A stretch of DNA of 64,000 nt from Cheiracanthium punctorium (taxonomy: Eukaryota > Arthropoda > Arachnida > Araneae > Cheiracanthiidae): NCBI GenBank assembly GCA_038373885.1, contig JAWZYV010011613.1, positions 310,001 to 374,000 of the forward strand, given 5' to 3'. The position numbers were made by a program, and so were the translations under genes. Below are positions 22,397-32,763 of this stretch, piece by piece; the stretch's first letter is position 1; the number at the start of each line of letters is the position of its first letter. A model generated the notes under the pieces. The model was not told the DNA's origin, made no database searches, and worked only from the letters and a program-made list of their open reading frames with translations.

Positions 22397-23805
22397 CACT
22401 GCTGGCCACCCAAATTGCAACACCAAGAAAAACAAGAGATATCACAACAAAATTTATTGTGTAGATAACATGTTGACCAAGTAACAAATGATTAAATTTA
22501 CAGCATTCTATGAAGCGTGGTTCCTGCCAAAATCAGTACCCAGAGTAGCCGCCGTTGTTGGAGATCACAGCTGCCACACGCCTCGGCATTGATTCAAAGA
22601 GACTTTGAATGTGTTCTTGGGGTACAGCAGACCAAGCAGCTTCCACACGTTGCCAAAGTTGATCTGGTGTGACAGCTGGGGATGAACTCTGGGTCAGTCG
22701 TTGAGCAACCATGGACCACATGTTTTCTATCGGCGAAAGATCCGGAGAGCGCGCCGGCCAGGGAAGCAATTCAATCTGGTGATTGACGAAGAACCCTTGG
22801 ACAATGCGTGCCACGTGTGGCCGTGCATTATCCTGCTGAAATATGGCTGTTGGCAAGCCCTGAAGGTAAGAAAGGACAACTGGCTCCAACACCTCGGAGA
22901 TGTAGCGCTGGCTGGTTAAAGTACCGGCAATGCGTACTAGAGGAGTGCGAGAGAGATATCCGATACCGCCCCATACCATAATACCCGGTGCAGGACCAGT
23001 GTGACGGTGCATAATGCAGCTGTTCAGCATCCTCTCTCCACGGTGTCTCCAGACTCGAATCCGACCGTCGTGGTGTTGCATACAGAAGCGTGACTCGTCA
23101 GTAAAGAGAATTTCATTCCATTCTGTCGTCCACATCCTTCTTTCATCGCACCATTGGCGGCGGAGACGTCTGTGGTTCCGCGTCAGAGGTAGACAAAGCA
23201 ACGGACGTCTTGCGGACAGACCATTCTGCTGTAAACGACGTCGAATGGTACGCGCAGACACTGGATGATGCGTTACAGACTGAATCTGCTGTGATATGGT
23301 TCGTGATGTGACTGAGCGGTCCGTCACTGCCATGCGTACAATCTGCCTGTCATCACGTGACGTGGTGCACTGAGGTCGATGCGGTCGATCACGTCTGTCC
23401 GTCGTACCCTCCTGCACCCAACGATCACATATCCGCATCACAGTTGTTTGGTTTCGTCCAATACGACGACCGATTTCCCTGAAAGATAACCCACAATCTC
23501 GGTATGCCACTATCCTTCCTCTGTCAAACTCGGATACTTGATCAAAAGATGATCGTTGTTTCCTACGAGGCATAATTTATCGTTTTTTTGAAAAAAAAGC
23601 AAGAAAAACACAATTGCTGTACTTGAAACCGTCGAAATCTCCAAGCCTTAAATAGCGCTTTGAGGTGGCGCCACAGGCGCGCTTGATGTGCGTCTGCGCT
23701 GAAATTCTAATCATTTGCATATCTCACCTCAGCTAATGCATGTTGTAAATTTCATATTATTTGCATGCTTCCTTCAGGGTGTTGCATTTACGATGGCCAG
23801 CAGTG
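22397..23805 (-). mobile_element. Complete Tc1-like DNA transposon
   Basis: Both ends read CACTGCTGGCCA inward, and the similarity continues imperfectly to GCAACACC over about 28 bases. The element is flanked on each side by TA, the Tc1/mariner target. Length is 1409 bp, usual for autonomous Tc1-like elements. It contains one uninterrupted transposase on the minus strand, so it looks structurally complete. Confidence 0.92.
22533..23573 (-). CDS. Tc1-like DD34E transposase, apparently intact
   Basis: 346 codons without interruption, the normal size for the family. Residues 10-55 form a paired-like helix-turn-helix (FDRGRIVAY, IGRRIGRNQTTVMRICDRW). A second such domain follows at about 70-120, ending in TIRRRLQQNGL. 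The catalytic residues are Asp159 (FTDESRF), Asp248 (FQQDNARPH) and Glu283 (SPDLSPIENMW), with 34 residues between the last two, which is the DD34E signature. The enzyme binds its inverted ends and does cut-and-paste transposition into TA. The start at 23573 gives MPRRKQ, a usual start for this group. It is the only transposase in the window with no visible lesion. Activity cannot be judged from sequence alone. Confidence 0.93.
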   Translation of the reverse strand: MPRRKQRSSFDQVSEFDRGRIVAYRDCGLSFREIGRRIGRNQTTVMRICDRWVQEGTTDRRDRPHRPQCTTSRDDRQIVRMAVTDRSVTSRTISQQIQSVTHHPVSARTIRRRLQQNGLSARRPLLCLPLTRNHRRLRRQWCDERRMWTTEWNEILFTDESRFCMQHHDGRIRVWRHRGERMLNSCIMHRHTGPAPGIMVWGGIGYLSRTPLVRIAGTLTSQRYISEVLEPVVLSYLQGLPTAIFQQDNARPHVARIVQGFFVNHQIELLPWPARSPDLSPIENMWSMVAQRLTQSSSPAVTPDQLWQRVEAAWSAVPQEHIQSLFESMPRRVAAVISNNGGYSGY

Positions 23806-23807
23806 TA

Positions 23808-24118
23808 ATATAGTAAAATCAACAAAATAATTTTATTAAATGATTCATGAACACACATATTAACAAAGAAATTTTGTTGATTCAAACAAATAATTTGGTT
23901 AATTTTAACCAGATACGGTTAAATTAACAAAAAATTTGTTTATTTTAACCAAATTATTTGGTTAAACTGATAAAATGTTTTGTTGAAATAATCAAATAAT
24001 TTTAACAACATTGTTTTGTTAATATAACAAAAATTTAGTTGGAGCTATTTTGACAGGATAAGTTTGTTGATTAAACAAAATTTTTGTTGATTCAACAAAA
24101 TTTGTATTTCAGTGTGCT
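23808..24118. repeat. Palindromic AACAAAA/TTTTGTT array
   Basis: Many short forward and inverted copies of TTTTGTTGATT and AACCAAATTATTTGGTT-like words occur over 300 bases next to the Tc1 element's right end. Pairs of these words form local palindromes. It is likely a MITE or satellite-like repeat. Confidence 0.55.
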
Positions 24119-24600
24119 TGTTTTTTCTAAAATAAGACTTACTGCTGAAAAATAGATATCTGCTTTAAAAAATGAATTACCACTGACTGGAAGTATCGAC
24201 TTTCTAAAATTTTCCTGAACGCTCCTGCATTAGTCAGATATTGATAATGGCTAAATTAAGAATACTATTGACCAGAAGTTTTGGATCAAGTAAGCATACC
24301 TGCACAAATTTTACGACAAATGTCACATTTCTTATGTTTTATCTTAACGTATGGTGCGAATAATTTCTGATTATATTGCTGTCGTTTTTATTTATTTCAA
24401 TCCTTATTTTGCCAATGTATATGCATGTTATTTTAAAAATAAATTACTGCTAAAAAATAGATATCTGTTTTACCAAATGATTAACCACAGACTGGAAGTA
24501 TCGGCTTAAAAAAAATTTCCTGCATGTTCAGATATTGATAATGATTAAATTAAGATTACTATTGACTAGATTCGTGCCTTCAACGTTTTAGAATATGAGT
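24119..24600. repeat. Diverged direct repeat, about 320-bp period
   Basis: A block with TTACTGCT(G)AAAAATAGATATCTG, GACTGGAAGTATCG and CAGATATTGATAATG occurs at about 24135 and again at about 24445. The interval between them (24285-24440) matches 21840-22010. Together they suggest an old tandem array later split by the Tc1 insertion at 22397-23805. Confidence 0.6.
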
Positions 24601-24820
24601 ATCAGACTCAGTGGAGGATTATGGATTTTTCCGAGATGGGGCAAAAACATACCCATCTTACATTTAAATTGACACTCAGAGCAGAGATTCAAAGGTGAGT
24701 CAAAAACTTAAAACTGCCGTCTTTGTTTTTCTCAGCTTAAGTTTTTAGGCTTGAATATGAGGGCCGGGACGGAGACCCCGGGTTGCCCAGCTCTAGATCC
24801 GTTACTGCTTAGGCTGCAAC

Positions 24821-25071
24821 CAGTGGCGGATTCAGAAAGTTTTTTTGGAAGGGGCTAAATTTAAAAAAAAGCTTGTTTCGCCCAATTAAAATATACTATA
24901 AACCAAAATTTTAGTTTAAACCAATGTGCATGCTTTTAGGAGGGGCTAAGTTACAAAATATGACCATTTTAGCTATTTAAAGTGTATAATAAAGCAGAAT
25001 GTTACCCTTTAGCAATCTCTTTTGAGGGGGGGGGGTGAAGCCCCCTAGCCCCTCCCCTGGATCCGCTGCTG
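24821..25071. mobile_element. hAT-type MITE, 251 bp
   Basis: The ends CAGTGGCGGATTCAG and CAGCAGCGGATCC (other strand) are inverted. The flanks are GCTGCAAC and TCTGCAAC, a 7-of-8 match for an 8-bp target duplication. A G run and a matching C-rich patch lie near the right end. No coding capacity. Confidence 0.75.
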
Positions 25072-25693
25072 TCTGCAACCGTTTCTTCCTCATTCTGGGC
25101 AGCTTATCAGCATATTATAGTGCGTGAAACTCTATAAAATATTATAAAAGATGGATGAATTAAGAAAAAAAAATGAAATTATTGTTTTTTAACCGCACTC
25201 CCAGACTTCGCTAAATTTAGTAGCAAAACAGCCCGAAAGATGGCAGCAGATAAAAAAAGTTTTTGTCCATCGAAGTAATCTTTTTCAATATTTTGAATTT
25301 GTATATTTCGCTATTACATTTGTTGATAGTATAGTTCGATATTTCTTGTTAAAATTCCGAAAATATTTTATTTTCTTAAGATTAACGCAACTTTTAAGTC
25401 TTAGAACCGCTTTCTTTTATTTTTAAATCAGTATTTTCAGTTTATTATGCCTGATTTAATTTGTAGCTGAGGTACAAAAGAGCAAACGTTAAGATACAAA
25501 ATAATATATTGAAGCTGGAAACAAAAATGAGAAATTATCTGTAAAACTGAGAAGTAAATTAAAATTTAGAATTGTAAAATAATTTAAGTAATTATGTTTG
25601 GCTGTGAACAGAAGTTTGTACTAATGAGATATTTCGATTTAGAATATTTCGTGCTTTATCAAATATTTATTTTTTCTCTGAGAAGCTTTTAAT

Positions 25694-26258
25694 CAGGCCC
25701 GGACTGGCTCCCTTGGGGGCCCGCGGTTAGAGATTAAAAATGGGCCTCTTCAGGAGCCGATTTGTCGATTTGGGAATGTTGGGCAAAAGCTTCATTGGGG
25801 GGGGGGGGGGCTTTCATACACTTTTTCAAAATTTACAAATTTTTAAACTTAAAGAACAATTTGGGTGCCCAGGCGCTTGCCCCGAATGCCCTCCCGGAAA
25901 TCAGGCCCTGCCTCTTACTGGGGACTGGGGAATTTAGAGGGAATAAAATATTAGAATATCTAATATTTGAAAATTATATATAGGCTTACACGCCTAAAAA
26001 TCACATTTAACTATTTTAGAGATTTGGGGGGCCCTGACTTTTTTGGGGGCCCTCTTGAGTCGCGGGGTTTCTGGGATCCTCCACTGCGTCAGTGCATAAG
26101 ATTGCTGGAAAATAAATAATCAAATTACTCTGCTCTGATATATATCAAATTACTCTTATTATAAAGTAGTATATCCACTTTTGAGTGCCTCACCGGGACC
26201 CTTTGAGTCGGGGGCCCTCGGCGATCGCCGACCAGCCGACCTGGTCAGTCCGGGCCTG
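25694..26258. mobile_element. hAT-type MITE with perfect 8-bp target duplication
   Basis: The inverted ends CAGGCCCGGACTGGC and CAGGCCCGGACTGACC are flanked by CTTTTAAT on both sides (25686-25693 and 26259-26266), exactly the duplication made by hAT transposases. The interior is GC-rich near the ends and AT-rich in the middle. The two overlapping open frames near 25740-25980 come from the G-rich end and are not genes. Confidence 0.88.
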
Positions 26259-26309
26259 CTTTTAATGAATAAGTTTTGATAATGTACAGAATATAAGGGT
26301 ATGGCATTT

Positions 26310-26311
<2 letters not shown>

Positions 26312-26367
<56 letters not shown>
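26312..26367. repeat. (TA)n microsatellite
   Basis: An almost uninterrupted AT/TA run of about 56 bases. Confidence 0.95.
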
Positions 26368-26370
<3 letters not shown>

Positions 26371-26459
26371 TTATTGACTATAACTTGTTCCTGTTATTTT
26401 TGGAACAAACATGTAGTTTGATTATTGCACTTTAGTTTTTGATTTTGGATTTTTGGTTC

Positions 26460-26675
26460 AGGCAAAGCTGCTCGAAGCTTATCTGCCTATGAGGGATACC
26501 TTGGGCGGAGAACTTTTTAAAAGGTTCTATGCATGTTATAACTGGAGAAAACTGCCCTAAACTCCAGATCGTAGCGCGACGACAGCGCGCGAGACCAGAA
26601 TCCTGGACCAGCACACTTCAGCTATCTCCCAATGTTTAGTGTCTTACCCACTCAGCCTCGACCTCCTTCTGTGAT
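26460..26675 (-). mobile_element. SINE family 1 copy
   Basis: The minus strand has the head GAGGCTGAGTGGGTAAGAC, a degenerate B-box region (GGTCCAGGATTC) and body phrases TTTTCTCCAG and AGTTCTCCGCCCAAGG. It is more diverged than the 12722 copy. Confidence 0.65.
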
Positions 26676-27306
26676 TAACGGTGGAGGGTTTTTATTACCA
26701 TAAAAATGAATTTTTTAAACAAAATTAAAAGGTGGTAAATGGTAATAAAAATTAAATGGCTAATTTAAAATAGAGTTTTGAAGAATTTATATATTAATAA
26801 ATTTCTCAGGCTAAACGTATACACTCAAAACATAACGGAATTACCTCCTGTTGGATTGTTTAAATTGAGTGAAACAGGTTAATTTTTGGAATCTTATGTT
26901 TAATTTAACAAGTACATCATTGGAGATAAATTTTACTTTAATTCTTTATATTACTAATGAAAAATTATGTCACATAAAGTGAATTCCGTCAATAAAAATA
27001 CTTAGTTTGTTTTCATATGTGAACATTATCGAGTCACCTTAAGAACAAAAGAATGTGTAATTTTTAAAGAGATTTTAAAAGTTTATTTTAAAATACTATA
27101 CGATGGCATGCACACCCTTAGATTATTATCACTTTAAAAACTGCTTTATGATTGTTTTCGTTTAAAATCTTTCAAATAGCATCCAAAACAATAGTGTAGT
27201 AAAAGAAGATATAATTTTGATGCGTGTCTAATAAATATTTTTATAATTAAAAACAGACAAACAAACATTTTTTTTACCGAGGTAATAAAATACTTTAATA
27301 CACTAC
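26676..27306. other. AT-rich; possible start of the next receptor intron
   Basis: This lies just 3' of the last recognised receptor exon. It begins with the donor GTAGTG at 27306. No downstream coding exon was found here. Confidence 0.5.
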
Positions 27307-27645
27307 CTTTGGTACGAAAAGGATGCAAAGTGTTGTGGTCGTCGATACAAATATTAAAGTTGATACCAGAACAAATGTCAGTGTGTATCTATCAGCTGGA
27401 ATAATATTAGCCAAAGCCACAACTATAATGCTTGTTATAACGACATTGTAGACGCTCATTCCGATGTACTGAGAATCATTTAGTGCTGGTACTTTGACAT
27501 GTCTTGTTTCCCATGCCATGTAACAACCCACAACAAGTAATAATCCTTTATATATATAGAGACTTCCTAGCCACTTAGCCATATGTGCTGAATTGCAATG
27601 TTCTCGTAAATATAAATAGCCAACATTTCTTTCTTCTTTGTTAAC
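27307..27645 (-). CDS. GABBR2: GABA-B receptor subunit, exon for TM5-TM7
   Basis: Part of a class C G-protein-coupled receptor for GABA at the plasma membrane. In the family, type 1 subunits bind GABA and type 2 subunits couple to Gi/o. The 113 codons encode the end of the second extracellular loop with its conserved Cys (REHCNS), TM5 (GSLYIYKGLLLVVGCYMAW), the loop ETRHVKVPALNDSQYIGMS, TM6 (VYNVVITSIIVVALANI) and TM7 ending CILFVPK. PALNDS-YIGMSVYNV is the type 2-like version of this loop. The exon follows an acceptor (AACCTGTT on plus = AACAG|GTT) in phase 0 and ends at AAG|GTAGTG in phase 0. The C-terminal coiled-coil exon that normally follows was not seen. It could be an arthropod type 3 subunit instead, so the symbol is provisional. 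Confidence 0.9.
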
Positions 27646-28286
27646 CTGTTAGAAGAGAATGACAATTATAACATAAGACTTAAGAAGATTGATCTTGTAT
27701 TCATTTACAACAGTCGTCAATTTACATTGACATTCCCTGAACTAAAACTACTTTCTCAATTTTATGCATAAACGAGACAAATTTTTTTATTCTACTCATA
27801 TTCTGGTATAGTAGAGGGGGGACTCTGTCTCTCTACTTTTTGTTTAGCTATTTCGTACCCCTACTTTCCATTTTCAGTAGGGACGCCCAAAACTGTTTTT
27901 AGGGAATTTAAATTTTCACGTTCTGATTCAGCGTCGGTAATGAAGCCAAAAGTGCCACTAAACTCACTTGCAATCACTTTGTAAGTGCTAAATAATTTAT
28001 ACATATCCTCAAAAGTAAAATACATGTGTCATTTTGATAAACGTAGTCTTGGTCAGGGGGTTTCTTCCGGAAAAAAGAGAATAGTCGAGAGGTCCAATAC
28101 AAATCTAAAAGGAAATTCCAGTCAAGTTAACAGCCCTTGTTGGCTACCGTAGATCGAAAAATTGAATTTTTCTTAAGCCGCGGTTAATCAACAAGACATT
28201 GGTTTTACAATGAACAGCAGTAATTTATAATATTAACAAATTAGTAAGTAATTAAAACGTAATTAGTTAAAGAGCGATATGAGTGA

Positions 28287-28414
28287 TTAAGTGATATGAC
28301 GTTCTGAAACCTTAGATGTAGAACTGAAGTTTTCTAGACAAGGTTCATTTCCAGTTTCGGCTTCTGAATGTTCTGCATCTTTAGAAGAATCCGATGACAA
28401 CAGAGCACTGCGTG
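28287..28414 (-). other. Protein-like terminal-exon candidate inside the receptor intron
   Basis: After an acceptor-like TTGTTGTTTTAG, one frame reads 41 residues rich in Ser, Glu and Asp (RSALLSSDSSKDAEHSEAE and then more acidic residues) and ends at TAA. It needs two leading bases from an upstream exon. The neighbouring receptor exon at 29438 ends in phase 0, so this frame is not compatible with being its alternative 3' exon. It could be the last exon of a nested gene or transposon. I do not recognise it. Confidence 0.3.
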
Positions 28415-28456
28415 CTAAAACAACAAAAAAGTTGTTTTTATAAAATATTTTAGTAT

Positions 28457-28711
28457 TTAGCGCCGTTGTTCGAGGTTGCGCAAAAGCGAAAAATAGATCT
28501 CACGTTGGGATTGGCGCACGGCAGCCCTAATGTTATAGTTTGATTTTTTTATATTGCGTGTCTGATAAATGCGTAAACATGTCAAATTTTCATTAAAATA
28601 AGGAAACGTTGTTATTTTCAAGCGTGCTTCCGACTGACGCTTCATTTCTGCAGGGATCGTTTTTCTTTTTGTTTTAGCATCATAAAATATATTAGTTCAA
28701 AATTCGCCGAC
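28457..28711 (-). other. Unrecognised basic open frame
   Basis: About 75 to 85 codons, open from an upstream TGA to a TAA. The composition is Arg/Lys-rich with NIRAAVRQSQREIYFSLLRN near the end. It lies 5' of the acidic candidate at 28287 on the same strand. I cannot name a family. It may be a transposon remnant or chance. Confidence 0.25.
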
Positions 28712-29437
28712 TAGGGGAGCTTTAGGCTGAAATATATTAAAAAGGGGAAAGTGTGTGCTGTGCATATAAAATTAATTTATTTTCAGACCAATAATTTCCT
28801 AAGAAATAAATAAATAAATTTGATATTATATGCCTGCCCCTTTTTAATACATTTTGCCTACAGCGACCACCATCCTTGAATTTGAAGGAAAAAAAAAAGT
28901 ATGCCACTATAAGGACTATATAGAAATAATAAAAAATCGGTAACCACTGCACTTGAAAATAATAATTTTTCCATTTTTTAAAATGAAATTTTGAAACGTT
29001 TACGAATTTATGGGACACCATGTACTTTGGAGCCGCTTGGGTCAAATATTGTTTTTTTTTTTTTTGGCGATTGAGTTTAAATTATACAAGAATCATTTAT
29101 TTCTATAAATGAACAAAGGGAGAGAGTCCTGCATAAAGTAACTCCAATTTGTAAAATAAGGACCACCCTAATGCATATGTATATTATATATATACAACTA
29201 GAGATGCTTAGGAAGAAGAAATTGAATTGTATTTTAGCTCAGCTGTAAAAGCTCTGAATTAGTTTATCAAGCAATTAAATATGAAAACTAGCAAAAAAAA
29301 AAAAAAAAAGATTTTCAGTGTGGCCGTTACAGAATAAATTACTTTAAAAACTTTTAAAAGAAATTTTTTATACAGCAAAAAGGAGAAATTTTAGAGATGA
29401 ACAACTTACAACCTTATGAAGAGGTTCACAAACTTAC

Positions 29438-29560
29438 CTGCAATGAAAGATGAGTTAGTTGGCGTTCCATTGGATCGACTGTTACCCATAATGTAACTAG
29501 AACACAATCAACTAATAGAAGAACACTAACCATACCAAGCAATTGCTGATCATGTAAAAG
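29438..29560 (-). CDS. GABBR2: GABA-B receptor subunit, exon for TM4
   Basis: Forty-one codons, phase 0 at both ends, between acceptor TTTTTATAG and donor CAG|GTAAGTTT. They encode the start LLHDQQLLG at the cytoplasmic face, TM4 (GMVSVLLLVDCVLVTLWV) and the extracellular TVDPMERQLTHLSLQ. The DQ-LL, LLL-D and W-VDP spacing is that of GABA-B receptors. The exon joins upstream to ...IVKSK from 35427 and downstream to VNKEERN from 27645 without a frame change. The introns on both sides are AT-rich and carry no intact transposon on the downstream side. Confidence 0.9.
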
Positions 29561-30544
29561 CTATAAAAATACATTAAAAAAATTCTTTACCAAAAATGAA
29601 AGAAATCTGTCATTTTTCAAAATCTTAAACATGCATTTTGAGACACATTTAACCAAAAATCCGCATTGTTAAATTTGTGATTGGTTCAAAAAAGTTGATT
29701 TTTAACAAGTGTTTAATTTTAAATGACTTATTCATTATTAACTGACAAGTTAGTGATTAGAAGACATTAAGTGACAAGTTAGTGATCAGTTATTTTTATG
29801 CATAGGTTTTGACTTTAGGTTTTTCAATCTCAATGGAACAAAAACTAAAATATACGGAGATTGAAGCTCCAAAATAGGCGTACAGATGTTGCTTTTCTTG
29901 TCATAAGAAGCTGAAAAAACGACTGTTTTAAACGATGTGCTAATTTTAAAAACCTAATTAAAAGACTTGACCTGCATTCACTTGCGATAAAAATGGTGGG
30001 GGAACACGCAGTTCCTGTTATTCTGCGTCTGAGAAGGTGATCATGACTGTCAATAAATGATCGGGCTCTGCTTGTTTTTACCAGGGTGATGGCTGTCCCT
30101 CAGTTGCAATGAATAAATTCGGAGATTATATGGTATAAGAAGAGGATTTGATCTGATGTCTGCAGTCGGCCTGAAGATGATTGATAAGTTACAAGAGAAG
30201 AGAAACGGGCTCATTTGACGTGAATTGTGGCTGAAGCTGGAAAGTAATTGTTTAGACGTCAGTAGAGGATGTAGCTACAGTATTATACGAAACTTAATCA
30301 GTGCTTTATGAACGTGCAGTGCACAGGGATTGCCTGAACTTAAGATATGCTCATTAGCCAGGTACGTAAAATTTTAGGAAGCATGCACACTCCTGCAAAG
30401 CTATACTCTGAAAATCGCGTCTGTTCAGGAGTACCAGCGTGTGCTAACCAGCGCCAATTCGACAGGATTTCGTCCTGCAAGAACAACGCAAGGCCACAGA
30501 CCATTTTATGGACAGACGAAAGCCAGCAAATCTCTAGGGTTTTT
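29561..30544. other. Intronic spacer
   Basis: No gene recognised. Around 29740-29790 a phrase GACAAGTTAGTGAT occurs twice about 36 bases apart. Confidence 0.5.
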
Positions 30545-30790
30545 CCAATAGTAGACGGGTTAAGTGTGAAGGTCCCGGGTTTGGGCCCCATCGCGCGTGC
30601 GTCAACCTAACCGTTCGGAGTTTTCCATGGTTTTCTCCGAAACTTAGCGTAAATACGGGTTAGGACCCCTTAGAAAGACCCCACGGAGGGCATACCCCCT
30701 GTGTTGTCCTACTGACGAGGATTTTTAAGCGGGTTTCAAGCCAAGCACACAAATCCGATAGACCTGCTCCCAATAACAACAACAACAACA
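30545..30790 (+). mobile_element. SINE family 1 copy with an AAC tail
   Basis: The B-box-like GGGTTTGGGCCCC, the body phrase GGTTTTCTCCGAAACTTAGCG (30629-30649), CCCCTTAGAAAGACCCC and a 3' tail of repeated AAC are seen. A simple-repeat tail is typical of SINE 3' ends. The open frames on either strand are incidental. Confidence 0.75.
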
Positions 30791-30859
30791 GTGCATTCAC
30801 GACTGTTTTTTCTTGATGGTTTTATCACGTTGACCTTTCCCTCAGCTTTTGCCTAGCAC

Positions 30860-31051
30860 CAGTGGTGTAGCCAGGAATTTTTCATGGGGGGGTTACGACT
30901 ACTGCAACACATATATATGTATACGTGTGTGGATAAGGGAGTGAAAAATATACATTTTGCATGGCAAAAATTTCCCCAAGGGGGTTAGGGGGGTCATAAC
31001 TATATAAATAATAGTTATGACCCCCTAACCCTGCCCTTGTCTACGCCACTA
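30860..31051. mobile_element. hAT-type MITE, 192 bp, perfect 8-bp duplication
   Basis: The ends CAGTGGTGTAGCCAGG and TAGTGGCGTAGACAAGG (other strand) are flanked by CCTAGCAC on both sides (30852-30859, 31052-31059). The interior has a G run and, near the right end, an inverted copy of GGGGGGTCATAAC around 30985-31030. Confidence 0.88.
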
Positions 31052-31359
31052 CCTAGCACAGTTAAAAACCGATTTTTTCTTGTCCAGTATGGAGCCACCT
31101 TGTCGTGATAGATGGACTTTCGACAAAATTTTATCATCTCGCGATTACTTCATCAAATCATCTCCAGTCTTTCATTTAGCATCTTATGACAAGTACAGCT
31201 ACACCTAACCGCCAATTTTGGATTTTTTTTTTCTCTTGCAAGACGAATTCCTTTGCTACACGTATATTCCGACGAAAAATTAGGTCATTCGATCACTGAT
31301 TACCTTTTTAAAAGCCTTTCGTAAGTGAAACTTAAGTTATCATTACCCTAAACATACTA

Positions 31360-32763
31360 CATTCTATAACAAGTAAATCGACGCACAAAGAAGGAGGTGT
31401 CCGATTGAGACGAAAATTGGTGGATAGGAAGACAATGTACAGAAAAGTAAATGATTAAAATTTCAGAACAATTGAATAATTTATTTCATAATTACAGTAA
31501 CAAGTTCAATAAGGTGTTGACCCGCCGCTAGCCTGGATACAAGCTGCCACACGGCGTGGCACAGACCGATAAAGCTCCCGGATAGTCTCCTGCGGTATTT
31601 CCTGCCAAATTCGCTCCAATTGTCAAACGAGGTCATCAAAAGTCCGTGCCAGATGCAATCGCCTTCCCATCATATCCTAGACATGCTCGATGGGAGAGAG
31701 ATTTGGCGATCTGGCAGGCCAAGGAAGAGTTTGACAAGCTTGCAGACAGTTTAGAGCAACACGAGCCGTATGTGGTTTGGCATTGTCCTGCTGAAAAACC
31801 AGCCCAGGGCACTGCAAAAGTAACGGTAGCAAAACAGGTCTTAGGATGTCGTCCACGTACCGCTGTGCAGTAAGTGTACCTCTAATGACGACCAAAGGGG
31901 TCCGGCTGTCAAAGGAAATGGCACCCCAGACCATAATGCCTTGTTGAGGGCCGGTGTGGCGTGCAATAGTGAAAGCAGGGTCCCCCCTCTGCCCTGTGCG
32001 TCTCCAAACACGTCTTCGATGATTGTCAGGACACAGTTGGAAGCGGGATTCGTCGCTAAAGACTATACGTCCCCAGTCGGCATCATTCCAACCTGATCGA
32101 GCCCTGCACCACTGTAATCTGGCTCGGCAGTGTGCAGGCGTGAGTGGCAGGTGGAGTAATGGTCGGCGCGAGCGTAGATTTCGCTCTCTCAACCGTCTGT
32201 GAATGGTCATGATGGACACTGGTGTTTGAGTTGAACGTCTGATGGTTGATAGAGATGAAGAAGGCGCTGTGACAGCTGATCGGACCATCACTCTGTCCTC
32301 ACGATCTGTTGTAGCCCTAGGTCGACCGCTACCATCCTGACGCTGCACTCTGATATTTTCCACCCATCCTTGCCAGCATCTTCGAATCGTCGCATCGCTT
32401 CGACTCAAATGACGAGCGATTCTCCGATTAGTCAAACCGGCTTCTTTCAATCCAATGATACGACCTCTGTCAAACTCTGACAGTTGCTCGTAATGAGCAC
32501 GAATCTTGCAGCGAGGCATTTTTTAAGTTGTTGAAAGGTCATCTGAATCGCAATCAAACCGAAAGTTTTAACAACCGTTGAAGAACTGCTCCTTATACAA
32601 GTCTGCTGGATGCGCAGTTCCGATGCGCTAGAGATCAAACTATTCATTCATTGGACACCAAATTTGAATCATTTGCATATCTGTCCAAAACATTCATGCA
32701 TACGAAATTTCAAAGCAATCGGATGATTGTTTCTTGGTGCGTCGATTTTTTTGTTATAGAGTG
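31360..32763 (-). mobile_element. Tc1-like transposon, complete ends
   Basis: The ends CATTCTATAACAAGTAAATC and CACTCTATAACAAAAAAATC (other strand) are inverted, continue to CGACGCAC, and are flanked by TA. At 1404 bp it is full length. The transposase inside is dead (next entry). Confidence 0.9.
31506..32519 (-). pseudogene. Tc1-like transposase with two stop codons
   Basis: The frame starts MPRCKIRAHYEQLSEFDRGR and is open for 280 codons. It has helix-turn-helix motifs (IARHLSRSDATIRRCWQGW), Asp156 (FSDESRF), Asp245 (FQQDNAKPH) and Glu278 (LSPIEHV). A TAG then replaces the tryptophan that normally follows PIEHV, and a TGA replaces a later arginine-type codon. Apart from these, the frame continues to the natural C-terminus (SVPRRVAACIQASG) at 31506. 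The spacing between the second Asp and the Glu is 32 residues, not 34. Both nonsense changes fit single-base decay. A different family from the intact element at 22397. Confidence 0.9.

Noticed and set aside
22701..23268. Plus-strand open frames inside the Tc1-like element at 22.4-23.8 kb
   Set aside because: They are antisense to an intact transposase with catalytic motifs.
31646..31873. Plus-strand open frame with MPDAIAFPSYPRHARW
   Set aside because: It is the reverse strand of the Tc1-like transposase C-terminal region.
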